Of a stretch of 64,000 bases of DNA, positions 32,254 through 40,697 are shown in pieces. This DNA comes from Anaerolineales bacterium. GTDB lineage: Bacteria > Chloroflexota > Anaerolineae > 4572-78 > J111. How positions within the stretch are numbered: position 1 is the stretch's first letter; each line of letters starts with the position of its first letter. The notes under the pieces were generated by a model. That model worked only from the letters and a program-made list of their open reading frames with translations, did no database searches and was not told the DNA's origin. The stretch is from contig JACKAU010000005.1 of NCBI GenBank assembly GCA_020634855.1, positions 567,261 to 631,260 on the forward strand, written 5' to 3'. Made by a program: the position numbers and the translations under genes.

Positions 32254-33699
32254 ATGTCTAAAAGGCTCTTTATTTTTGTTGGTCTTGTCATTTTAGTGGG
32301 TGCGCCGGCGCTGTTTATTCTCGCCGGTCGATCTCAAGCCCAAGAAGACACCCCTCAAATCACCCACGGTCCCATCAGCGGCGAGGTTACGGATAGTTCG
32401 GTTGTATTGTGGGCCAGAGGCAATATTAGTGGGACGCTTACGTTTGAGGTTTCAGAGACCGACGATTTTGCCGATGCCGTTTCGGTGACAAGCGAGGTTG
32501 GGCTGGAAAACGATTTTACCGGCGAAGCGCTGGTTGAAGATTTAGAGCCGGCTCAGACCTATTTTTATCGGGTCAGTCTCGATGATGGCGAAGCAGTTGA
32601 AGGCCAATTTACCACGGCTCCGGCTCCGGATGAGGCCGCGCCGTTTGATTTTGTTTTTGGCGCTTGCCTGGGCGGTCAGGGGTACTGCCGCGACCCTGAA
32701 ACCGGCTGGGATATTTTTGAGGTCATGGCCGCCCAAGAACCGGATTTTTTCCTCTTGACCGGCGATACGATCTACTCCAGCGGGGCATGCCCGGTTCCGG
32801 CTAATGTCCCCGGCGCAGAAGAACCGGCCCAAAACCTGGAACAATTCCGATCCCGCTACAAATATCACCTGGAGGATGAGGCGTATGCCGGATTTCTGGC
32901 CCAAACGCCGGTTTATGTCGGCTGGGATGATCATGAGATGCGTGATAACTACAGCGGCCCGGAACTGGCGCTCCAAAACCCCCAACGTCTGGCCGATGGT
33001 CGGCAAGCGTTTTTCGAATATTGGCCGGTGCAGCAGACTGACATAGCCACCGATACCTACCGCCTGTATCGTCAATTTTCTTACGGCGCCCAAGCCGATT
33101 TCTTTATCCTGGATACACGATCCTATCGCGATCCCATTGTTAATTGGGATCCCAGCCCGGTCACGTTCGAGCCAAAGACGATGCTGGGCGCCGAACAGTT
33201 TGCCTGGTTACAGCAGGGGTTGGCCGAGTCGGAGGCGACTTGGAAGTTTGTGGTCAGCAGTGTGCCTTTGTCTTATCCGACCGGTTTTCCCCAACCCCAA
33301 GTCGAGGGACGCGACAGTTGGGCCAACTTTACGGACAAGTCCGGTTACGAAACAGAGTTGCTGGCGCTGCTCTTTTTCATTGAGAGTCAGGACATCGAAA
33401 ATGTGGTTTTCCTGACCGGCGACACTCACTGGCCTTTTGCTATTAGCTACGATCCCGACCGTGACGGCGAACCCAACTTCTACGAATTTGCCTCCAGCCC
33501 CTTGAGTGCGATTGTCTTACCCCCTGCCCCTGATCTGGACCCAACCCTTAACCCGACCGTCCTTTACGCCGAAGGGGAATTCCAAGGTGATTTATTTAAC
33601 TTTGGGCAGATTTCGGTGGCCGAGGATGGCGCTTTGACCTTTAACATCATCGATCGAGCGGGCGCGGAACGATTTTCGCAAACGATTACACCTAACTAA
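32254..33699 (+). CDS. PhoD-like alkaline phosphatase / phosphodiesterase, exported
   Basis: A 481-residue secreted metallophosphatase. A signal peptide covers about residues 1-30 (MSKRLFIFVGLVILVGAPAL, cut near SQAQE). An N-terminal Ig-like PhoD domain (HGPISGEVTDSSVVLWAR) precedes the metal-binding core: FGACLGGQG, LLTGDTIYSSG, GWDDHEMRDNY, LDTRSYRD and VFLTGDTHWPF. These are the usual PhoD-superfamily ligands for Ca/Fe. The start is ATG 32254 because GGAGGAGG lies directly before it; a longer frame from 32209 reads through that site. No Tat twin-Arg is visible, so export is probably by Sec. Confidence 0.9.
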   Translation: MSKRLFIFVGLVILVGAPALFILAGRSQAQEDTPQITHGPISGEVTDSSVVLWARGNISGTLTFEVSETDDFADAVSVTSEVGLENDFTGEALVEDLEPAQTYFYRVSLDDGEAVEGQFTTAPAPDEAAPFDFVFGACLGGQGYCRDPETGWDIFEVMAAQEPDFFLLTGDTIYSSGACPVPANVPGAEEPAQNLEQFRSRYKYHLEDEAYAGFLAQTPVYVGWDDHEMRDNYSGPELALQNPQRLADGRQAFFEYWPVQQTDIATDTYRLYRQFSYGAQADFFILDTRSYRDPIVNWDPSPVTFEPKTMLGAEQFAWLQQGLAESEATWKFVVSSVPLSYPTGFPQPQVEGRDSWANFTDKSGYETELLALLFFIESQDIENVVFLTGDTHWPFAISYDPDRDGEPNFYEFASSPLSAIVLPPAPDLDPTLNPTVLYAEGEFQGDLFNFGQISVAEDGALTFNIIDRAGAERFSQTITPN

Positions 33700-33716
33700 A
33701 GGTGAGCGGTTGAACT

Positions 33717-33750
33717 AAAAAAGGCGTGAAAAACACCTTTTTCACGCCTT
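33717..33750 (-). terminator. Terminator between convergent phoD-like and AKR genes
   Basis: A 13-bp perfect stem (AAGGCGTGAAAAA with TTTTTCACGCCTT) and a 4-base loop. On the minus strand it is followed by six T, so it best serves the aldo/keto reductase gene; it may also act for the plus strand. Confidence 0.8.
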
Positions 33751-33771
33751 TCTATGAAATGCATTTTGGGG

Positions 33772-34719
33772 TTAAGCTAACGAAAGCGCCTGTTCGATTT
33801 GTTTGAGTATATCTGTTGATAACTCAACTTCGCTGCCGCCCACATTGTCTTCAACCTGAGAGACGCGGGTGGCGCCGGTGATGACGCTACTCACACCCGG
33901 ATCGCGCAGCAGCCAAGCCAAGGCCAATTGAGCGCGGGTGATGCCCAGTTCATCGGCAATCGGTTTCAAGCGGCGCACCCGTTCAACGTTGGCATCGTTA
34001 ATGTAACGCTCTTTGGCCCACGGTTCGCGGTAAAAACGGGAATCATCAGGAATGCCGTTGTCGTATTTGCCGGTTAGAAGGCCCATCGCCAACGGTGAGA
34101 AGGGAACGAGGCCAATCCCACGCGGCTTAGTTACGGGCAAAATTTGGTTTTCTACCCGGTCGCGATAAACCATCGAATATTGGGGTTGCTCAACTTGCGG
34201 CGGGTGCAGCAAATACCGCTCGCATAGCGCCACGGCCTCCGCAATTTGGCTGGCTGGCCACTCGGATGTCCCCCAGTAGAGCACTTTGCCCTGCTCGATT
34301 AGCGTGTGCATAGCCCGCGCGGTTTCCAATATGGGGGTTTCGGGATCGGGCCGGTGGCAAAAGTAAATGTCGACGTAATCGGTGCCCAGATTTTGCAGGC
34401 TGCGGTCGATGCTTTCCATAATGTGCTTGCGCGACAACCCACGATCGTTGATGTCGTCGCTCATCGGCCAAAACACTTTGGTCGAAATAACCAACGTGTG
34501 GCGGGGATATGACTTGAGCAATTGCCCCATCTGTTTTTCGGCTTCGCCGTTACCGTAGATATCGGCCAGATCGTAAAAGTTGATGCCGAGTTCGTAGGCT
34601 CGTTCCACCACCCGGCGAGCCTCGTCGTCGGCAACTTTGCCTTCGCCATAATTGATCCAGCCACCCAACGCGACAGTACTAACTTGTAGGCCGGCTGTGC
34701 CCAAATGTCGATAGTTCAT
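33772..34719 (-). CDS. Aldo/keto reductase (Kv-beta / YghZ-like)
   Basis: A 315-residue NADPH-dependent TIM-barrel oxidoreductase. The catalytic tetrad is visible: Asp and Tyr in FYDLADIYGNGEAE, Lys in VISTKVFWP, His in YFCHRPDP. Cofactor-binding features follow (WGTSEWPASQI, VPFSPLAMGLLTGKY, SSVITGATRVSQVEDN). The closest type is the voltage-gated potassium-channel beta-like AKR group. It is a monocistronic gene. The natural substrate cannot be deduced. Confidence 0.93.
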   Translation of the reverse strand: MNYRHLGTAGLQVSTVALGGWINYGEGKVADDEARRVVERAYELGINFYDLADIYGNGEAEKQMGQLLKSYPRHTLVISTKVFWPMSDDINDRGLSRKHIMESIDRSLQNLGTDYVDIYFCHRPDPETPILETARAMHTLIEQGKVLYWGTSEWPASQIAEAVALCERYLLHPPQVEQPQYSMVYRDRVENQILPVTKPRGIGLVPFSPLAMGLLTGKYDNGIPDDSRFYREPWAKERYINDANVERVRRLKPIADELGITRAQLALAWLLRDPGVSSVITGATRVSQVEDNVGGSEVELSTDILKQIEQALSLA

Positions 34720-34784
34720 TTCTTACCTTTCTGTTTGGGGTCGATTATTGGTAGTTAGTCCGGTTAAGTGAAAAAGGGGCAGAA

Positions 34785-35528
34785 TTACTCTTCTTCGTTG
34801 TTCTGGCTTTGGTTGGCCTCGCGCTTGGCCTGTTGGATGAGCTTAGTGGTCACGTTTTGGGCGTAAACGCACATCGCGCCATTCTGGCCAATACGGCGAT
34901 CATAAACCGGAAATCCTTCGATGATGAGTTTGTCTTCCGGGAAGTTTGCGATTGATTCTTTAACTTTACTCCACTGCTTTTTGGCAATAAACACCAAATA
35001 GGTGGTCGGTTCGCTCGGGGGGCGAGGCAGCCCCTTGGGTAAACTGGGAGACTTTGCGCTTTGCAAACTGGTGAGAACAACTTTTTCTTTCTCGATAATT
35101 CGGCCAGGTTTGCCGATTAAGGTCATTTTCACCGTATCCGCCTCTCCTTTCACGGCAGCTAATAGTTGGCCGAGCAACGGTTTTAATTCGGCCCAATTAA
35201 TTGGTTTAACGTTTTTGTCTTCCTTTGATTTCTTGGGGGTTTTATGGGTAAAAACCCGCCAACGCTCCTGGGCAGATAGCTTGTTTTTGGCAACTTTAAA
35301 AAACACCCCACCTCGAGTTCGTTGCCGGGCGCCGTCGTTTGTTTTGAGGCCGCCGTCATTTTCTAATTTGACCGTTTCCGCCAACAACTCCAGCACGCGT
35401 TCGTCGCCAACAACTTTGACTAGGCGCTCAATGGTATTTAACGGCGTGGACTCGGATTCACCTAAGGCTTTTGCAACTTTTCGGGTGGTTTCTGATAGTG
35501 TAATTTTGGGGGGTCTTGTTTTTTCCAT
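34785..35528 (-). CDS. PHAX RNA-binding-domain protein (bacterial)
   Basis: A 247-residue protein whose residues about 25-90 match the PHAX RNA-binding domain known from the eukaryotic snRNA export adaptor: IERLVKVVGDERVLELLAET, then NDGGLKTNDGARQRTRGGVFFKV, with the GG and R-T-x-GGVFF core intact. The middle is basic and Ser/Lys/Pro rich. Residues about 175-240 form a second compact region (TYLVFIAKKQWSKVKESI, DKLIIEGFPVYDRR) that I do not recognise. The domain was described for binding single-stranded or structured RNA, so a bacterial RNA-binding role is likely; its target is unknown. It is a single gene on the minus strand, 66 bp upstream of the AKR gene in transcription order. Length and frame look intact. 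Confidence 0.78.
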   Translation of the reverse strand: MEKTRPPKITLSETTRKVAKALGESESTPLNTIERLVKVVGDERVLELLAETVKLENDGGLKTNDGARQRTRGGVFFKVAKNKLSAQERWRVFTHKTPKKSKEDKNVKPINWAELKPLLGQLLAAVKGEADTVKMTLIGKPGRIIEKEKVVLTSLQSAKSPSLPKGLPRPPSEPTTYLVFIAKKQWSKVKESIANFPEDKLIIEGFPVYDRRIGQNGAMCVYAQNVTTKLIQQAKREANQSQNNEEE

Positions 35529-35771
35529 AGCCTCCTTACTCCCTCATCACAAGGAGTATAGCATAAGATTCAGCCATCTACAATGCTGAGGCCTAACTTT
35601 AATAATAATTCGCTTAAATCCATTGGGTTGTGATGGAATGGGGCTTGAATTTTTAAAATTTTACTTCTTGCCAAAAGTTCTATAGCTTTTCCGTCGAAAA
35701 ATCGTTATAATGGTGGGGATAATTGGGCAGGTCAGGAACTGCTTATCAGCGTCAGTTTCGGGAGTATGTGA

Positions 35772-38700
35772 ATGAAGATGAAAATTTGGGGAGCGCGCGG
35801 ATCGATTCCCGCTCCTCTAGCGCCGCAGACTGTTCGAGAGAAGATCATTGCGGCGTTTCTTAGTATGGCTGAAATAGAGCAAGAGCAGTTACGGGAGAAA
35901 CTTCTCTCAGCTATTTTAGCGCAATCGGAATTTGCCGGCGCCGGCACTGAGTCAGATGAGGCCAGGCAAAAGCGTCAGCTCAAACGGCGTAAGGTCGTTG
36001 AAGATTATCTGAACGACCTGTCGCCCTTAGCCGGCAGCACCGCCGGCAGTAATACGCCCTGCATCGAAGTACGAGAAGACGATACGCTGTTCATCATCGA
36101 CGCCGGTTCGGGTATTCGCTCCTTAGGTTTGGAACTGATGCAAGGCCCTTGGGGAAAGGGCCAGGGGACCATTCACCTTTTTTTTAGTCATCCCCACTGG
36201 GACCACATTCAGGGGTTTCCCTTTTTTCGACCCGCCTTTGTCCCGGGCAACCAAATCCACATTTATAGCATCCATGATATCGAAACGGCATTAAGACGCC
36301 AGCAAGAAAAAATCAGCTTTCCGGTTCCGCTTGATTACATGGCGGCTACCATAAAATTTAACCGGATCAAACCGGGTGAGGTGTGTGAAATTGACGATGT
36401 GCGCGTTCGTAACATCCGCAACTTCCACCCCGGCGATTCGTACAGTTTTCGCTTTGAGAAAGGTGAGAAAGCCTTTGTCTATGCCAGCGATGCGTCTTAC
36501 CCGGAAGGGACGGATTTGCGGCCTTACCTCAATTTTTTTGCCGATGCCGACCTGCTGATATTCGACTCTCAATTTACCCAAAAAGAGTCTGATGAAAAAG
36601 AAGATTGGGGACACAGTTCCTCGTTTTTTGGGGTAGAGATGGCTCAACGGTCCAATGTAAAAACCTTACTACTCTACCATTACGACCCCACTTACTCCGA
36701 TGAAGATTTGGAGAAAATCTTAGCCGATACATTGAAGTTTCAGGAGAATCAGTATCCTTCCTCGCCCCCGGTTAATGTTCTCATTGCCCAGGAAGGCCAG
36801 GTTTTTGATCTGACGCCGGTCAAAAAGACCCAGGTCCAACAAGTGCCTGGTAGCAAGGCCGCCATTCTTAAACCCACCGGCATTTTTGATGAACATGTGG
36901 CCATTGAATTGCGCGGCCAATTTTTTGATATGGTCGATAAAGATCGTCCTGCCTATTTAATCATCGACATGTCAGGGGTCGAGATGCTGCAAGTAGCCGG
37001 CTTACGGGCGCTGGTCAAACTCCGCAACGATCAGCACGGCATTCCGATGGCCTTGGCCGAACCGTCGCCCAATGTTCAGCAGCTCATTGAGTTGGCCGGC
37101 TATTTGGATTTTTTCGCCATTTATCCATCCGTTCACGCCGCACTCAACGCGCTGCGTTCGCGTGAAACCTTGAATTTGCCCGGCCAGACGCTCAAAGATC
37201 GTTACCGGATAGATTACAAAATTGGCGAAGGTCGGTTGGGGACGGTTTTCAAAGCGACCGATATGGAGCAAAATGTACCGGTAGCAATTAAAATCCTCTC
37301 ACCCTCTTTCAGTGATGGAGCCATTGAAAAATTCCTGCGGCAGGCCCGGCAAATTATCGAACTCATTCATCCCAACATCGCCGATGTATATGATTGCGAT
37401 GTCGATCGGGGCATCTCTTTTATGGCTGAGGAGTACCTCGAAGGGCGAACGCTGCGCGATCTCATCGACGATTACCCCAGCCGGCCGCTGCCGTTTGAAA
37501 CCGTGTTGTCAATTGTCGATAATATCGCCCAAGCCCTTGAATATGCTCACGCTGTCGATGTGGTTCATGGCGATTTAAAGCCGAAAAATGTGTTGTTAGC
37601 CAACGGCGGCATCAAGATTAGTGATTTTGGGCTGGGCCGCCTGGAAAGCGGTCGCCCCTTAGTCAATATTAATGTGCCGTTGGCCTTGGTGACCGCTCGT
37701 TATTTGGCGCCGGAGCAAGTGCTGGGGCATCCCATTGATGCCCGGACGGATCTGTACGCATTGGGGGTGATCTTGTATGAAATGCTCACCGGCCAGTCGC
37801 CCTTTAAAGGCTCTGATCAGGAGGTGCTGGAACAACAGCTCAACAAGCTACCGGCGCCGCCGCGTGAAATCAACCCCAAAATTCCGTTGATGCTGGATCA
37901 TCTCATTTTGAGGTTATTGGAAAAGGATCCCAATAAGCGGTACGGTACGGCCCGGCAGGTTCGCTCGATTCTTAACAGTATCTCCTTGAACGGCAGTGGG
38001 GAAATAGAACGTCAAAAGTACAACCACGAACAGTGGCCTGCTTTGGTTGGCCGCCAGAAAGAACTGCAAATCCTTTTTGAATTATGGGCAAAGACGCGGC
38101 AGGGGCAAGGGCAGGTGGTGCTGCTCAACGGTGGGGCCGGCTTGGGAAAAACCCGCTTGATTCGCGAGTTTGTCGCCAGTCTGGATGATACCACCGTTCT
38201 AATGGGCACGTGTCAGAAGTTGGAGGGGAGTCCCCCCTACTATCCTTTCATTGGTGCAGTGAAAAGTTATTTTAACAACACGCTGGCCGAGGAAATTGAA
38301 AGCCATACCGGCCAGGTCTGGACCGAACTTGTCCAGCTTATTCCCGAGGCCGGCCAGATCGTACCTGATGTCCCGTTGCCCCCCTTTGAGGACTCAACGA
38401 CCCGAACAAGTTTGGCCACCCTGACCGACTCGATTGCCGAGGCAACCACCCGGCGGCCGTGGTTATTGGTTCTTGATGAGATACAGTGGATCGATCAGGC
38501 CAGCCTGAAACTGCTCAAATATCTGGCCCATCGCGCCGAACACGTGTCGCTGATGCTGGTTGGCATATATGAGAACGATAGTATTGAAACCAGTGAATCG
38601 TTGGCCGATGCCTTTACGAAGCTGGACAGTCAGGCTAATTGTACCCGACTCTCTTTGGAGCCACTGACTCAGGCTGAGACCACCGCGCTGTTGGAAAATA

Positions 38701-40691
38701 TTTGGTCGCAGTCGGTTCCGGTGGATATTAGTGCGACAATTTATGACCGATCTTTGGGTAACCCGCTGTTTATCGAGCAGATTGCCCAAGGGTTAGCTGA
38801 TGAAGAGCTTATCAACTGGCAGGCCGGCCGGTGGAATTTTGTACCCATTGACCCGGAGCAGCTATCGCTTAATCTTGATCACGCGATCCGGCGTCGTTTT
38901 GCGCGGCTCAACCGGGAAACCCAAACTCTGCTCAATCAGGCCGCCATTCTGGGCGAAGAATTCACCTTCGGGAATTTGGCCGAAATGAGTACGCTTTCGG
39001 TGGAGGATGCTCTGGGTTGTTTAGATACCGCTTTAGAGCGACAACTGTTGGAGGAAGGGATTGGCGAGCAGCGGCTGCGCTTTAGCCATACGCAAATCCA
39101 GGAGACCATCTATCGGCAGTTGAACTCGATGAAGCGGCGCATGCTTCACCAGGAGGCGGGGGAGGCCTTGGAGCGGCGTCAGCTTCATATGAAAGAGGTT
39201 GCCAATCAACTGGCCTACCATTTTCTACAGGCCGGTGAGCTAGAGCGAGGGTTAGCGCACAGCATTCGGGCGGCCACTCACGCGAGTATTATCTACGCTA
39301 ATCAAACGGCTTTGTTTTGGTACAGCCGCGCTCTGGAGGTCATGGATGATTTGAGCGATGAGCGTTCGGTTCAGTACCGATCCTTTGAGATTTTGATGGC
39401 GCGGGAGCAGATTTACAACAACCTCGGCCGCCGATCGGCGCAGTTGGCGGATTTGGTGGCGCTGCAAAAATTAGCCCAGGCGTTGAAAGAACCGGCCAAA
39501 CAGGCGCTCATTCATAACCGCCGTTCGGCTTTCGAACAGATTTCCAGCCATCTCAGTGAGGCCCTCAGTGAAGCGCAAGCCGGCCTTATTGCGGCGCAGC
39601 AGTCGGGCAACTTACTGGTTGAAAGCAAGAGTTTGCTGCAAATGGCTCAGTTAGCGATCCACCAAGGCCACTTCGAACAGGCCCGCCAACATCTGCGAAT
39701 TATTCTTGATAAACTCAAACGGACCAATAACCAACAGGACGAGGCCGAAATTATCAACAGTTTAGGTACGGTGCAAAAACTTATGGGGAATTACTCGGAG
39801 TGCAGCACCTACTACCAACAGGCCCTGGCGATGAGTCAATTGGTGGGCGATCGGCAGGGTCAGGCCACTTATCTAAGCAATCTGGCCGAGGTCCTGCTGA
39901 TCAAAGGCGATTATGATCGCGCCGAGTGGTACCAGAAACAAGCCTTACTCCTCAATCAGATGATTGGTAAATCGCAGGGGGAAGCCCTATGCCTGAACCG
40001 GCTGGCCCGCATTTATAAAGCGGTGGGACAGTATGACCTGGCCCTGGATAACATTAAATCGGCCCGAAATCTGCATCGGATCATTGAAGATGGTCAGGGT
40101 GAAGCGGCCGATCTGCAAACATTAGGTGCGATCTACGCTTTGCAGAGCAGCGATTATGTCACGGCTCGTGATTATATTGGGCAAGCGTTAGAACTGGCGC
40201 AATACTCGAAAAACAAAGTTCTGGAAGTGGATACCTGGTTGGAATTTGGCCTGGCTCTGGAAGGCTTGCAAGATTATGAAAAAGCCTGTAACGCCTTTGA
40301 GCAGATGCGGGCAATTCAGAAAAAGACCAAATATCAGCGCGGCAGCTTAGACGCCGAAGCCGGCCTGGCTCGCTGTTTGGTGCAAGAGGGCAAACTGCCC
40401 GAGGCCCAGCAAAAAATTGAGATTGTTTTTAACCAGCTTGCCCTGGCTAACGAAGCCTGGCCCGTAAAGTATCCGGCCCACCTTTATCTCTCCGCCCATC
40501 ACATCTTCTCCCAAGTAGGTGATCCTCAGAAAGCCGCCGACGCGCTCGATCGCGGCCACACTTGGCTGCAGAGGCGCTCTGAAAAGATCAACAATCTTGA
40601 GTGGCGAGCCTCTTTTCTTGAGAATATTGCTGACCACCAGAAACTAACCAAACTGGTTACTCACCACGCCAAAGCCACTACGGCAAACTAA
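35772..40691 (+). CDS. Giant signalling fusion: metallo-beta-lactamase fold, STAS, Ser/Thr kinase, ATPase, TPR
   Basis: A 1639-residue cytoplasmic protein. Residues 1-355: MBL hydrolase fold with the metal motif His140-P-His142-W-Asp144-His145, and a helical insert at about 30-75. About 365-470: STAS domain (VEMLQVAGLRALVKLR) lacking the usual phospho-Ser. About 474-740: protein kinase with glycine loop GEGRLGTVFKA, Lys507 (VAIK), HGDLKPKN with Asp601 (HGD for HRD) and DFG Asp618, so probably active. About 755-1000: AAA-type ATPase (GGAGLGKT, Lys793; LLVLDEIQWID). About 1110-1630: TPR-type helical repeats. The ATG follows GGGAG about ten bases upstream. The kinase-ATPase-TPR part resembles other large sensory kinases; the MBL and STAS front end is unusual. 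Partner unknown. Confidence 0.88.
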   Translation: MKMKIWGARGSIPAPLAPQTVREKIIAAFLSMAEIEQEQLREKLLSAILAQSEFAGAGTESDEARQKRQLKRRKVVEDYLNDLSPLAGSTAGSNTPCIEVREDDTLFIIDAGSGIRSLGLELMQGPWGKGQGTIHLFFSHPHWDHIQGFPFFRPAFVPGNQIHIYSIHDIETALRRQQEKISFPVPLDYMAATIKFNRIKPGEVCEIDDVRVRNIRNFHPGDSYSFRFEKGEKAFVYASDASYPEGTDLRPYLNFFADADLLIFDSQFTQKESDEKEDWGHSSSFFGVEMAQRSNVKTLLLYHYDPTYSDEDLEKILADTLKFQENQYPSSPPVNVLIAQEGQVFDLTPVKKTQVQQVPGSKAAILKPTGIFDEHVAIELRGQFFDMVDKDRPAYLIIDMSGVEMLQVAGLRALVKLRNDQHGIPMALAEPSPNVQQLIELAGYLDFFAIYPSVHAALNALRSRETLNLPGQTLKDRYRIDYKIGEGRLGTVFKATDMEQNVPVAIKILSPSFSDGAIEKFLRQARQIIELIHPNIADVYDCDVDRGISFMAEEYLEGRTLRDLIDDYPSRPLPFETVLSIVDNIAQALEYAHAVDVVHGDLKPKNVLLANGGIKISDFGLGRLESGRPLVNINVPLALVTARYLAPEQVLGHPIDARTDLYALGVILYEMLTGQSPFKGSDQEVLEQQLNKLPAPPREINPKIPLMLDHLILRLLEKDPNKRYGTARQVRSILNSISLNGSGEIERQKYNHEQWPALVGRQKELQILFELWAKTRQGQGQVVLLNGGAGLGKTRLIREFVASLDDTTVLMGTCQKLEGSPPYYPFIGAVKSYFNNTLAEEIESHTGQVWTELVQLIPEAGQIVPDVPLPPFEDSTTRTSLATLTDSIAEATTRRPWLLVLDEIQWIDQASLKLLKYLAHRAEHVSLMLVGIYENDSIETSESLADAFTKLDSQANCTRLSLEPLTQAETTALLENIWSQSVPVDISATIYDRSLGNPLFIEQIAQGLADEELINWQAGRWNFVPIDPEQLSLNLDHAIRRRFARLNRETQTLLNQAAILGEEFTFGNLAEMSTLSVEDALGCLDTALERQLLEEGIGEQRLRFSHTQIQETIYRQLNSMKRRMLHQEAGEALERRQLHMKEVANQLAYHFLQAGELERGLAHSIRAATHASIIYANQTALFWYSRALEVMDDLSDERSVQYRSFEILMAREQIYNNLGRRSAQLADLVALQKLAQALKEPAKQALIHNRRSAFEQISSHLSEALSEAQAGLIAAQQSGNLLVESKSLLQMAQLAIHQGHFEQARQHLRIILDKLKRTNNQQDEAEIINSLGTVQKLMGNYSECSTYYQQALAMSQLVGDRQGQATYLSNLAEVLLIKGDYDRAEWYQKQALLLNQMIGKSQGEALCLNRLARIYKAVGQYDLALDNIKSARNLHRIIEDGQGEAADLQTLGAIYALQSSDYVTARDYIGQALELAQYSKNKVLEVDTWLEFGLALEGLQDYEKACNAFEQMRAIQKKTKYQRGSLDAEAGLARCLVQEGKLPEAQQKIEIVFNQLALANEAWPVKYPAHLYLSAHHIFSQVGDPQKAADALDRGHTWLQRRSEKINNLEWRASFLENIADHQKLTKLVTHHAKATTAN

Positions 40692-40697
40692 ATAGTA

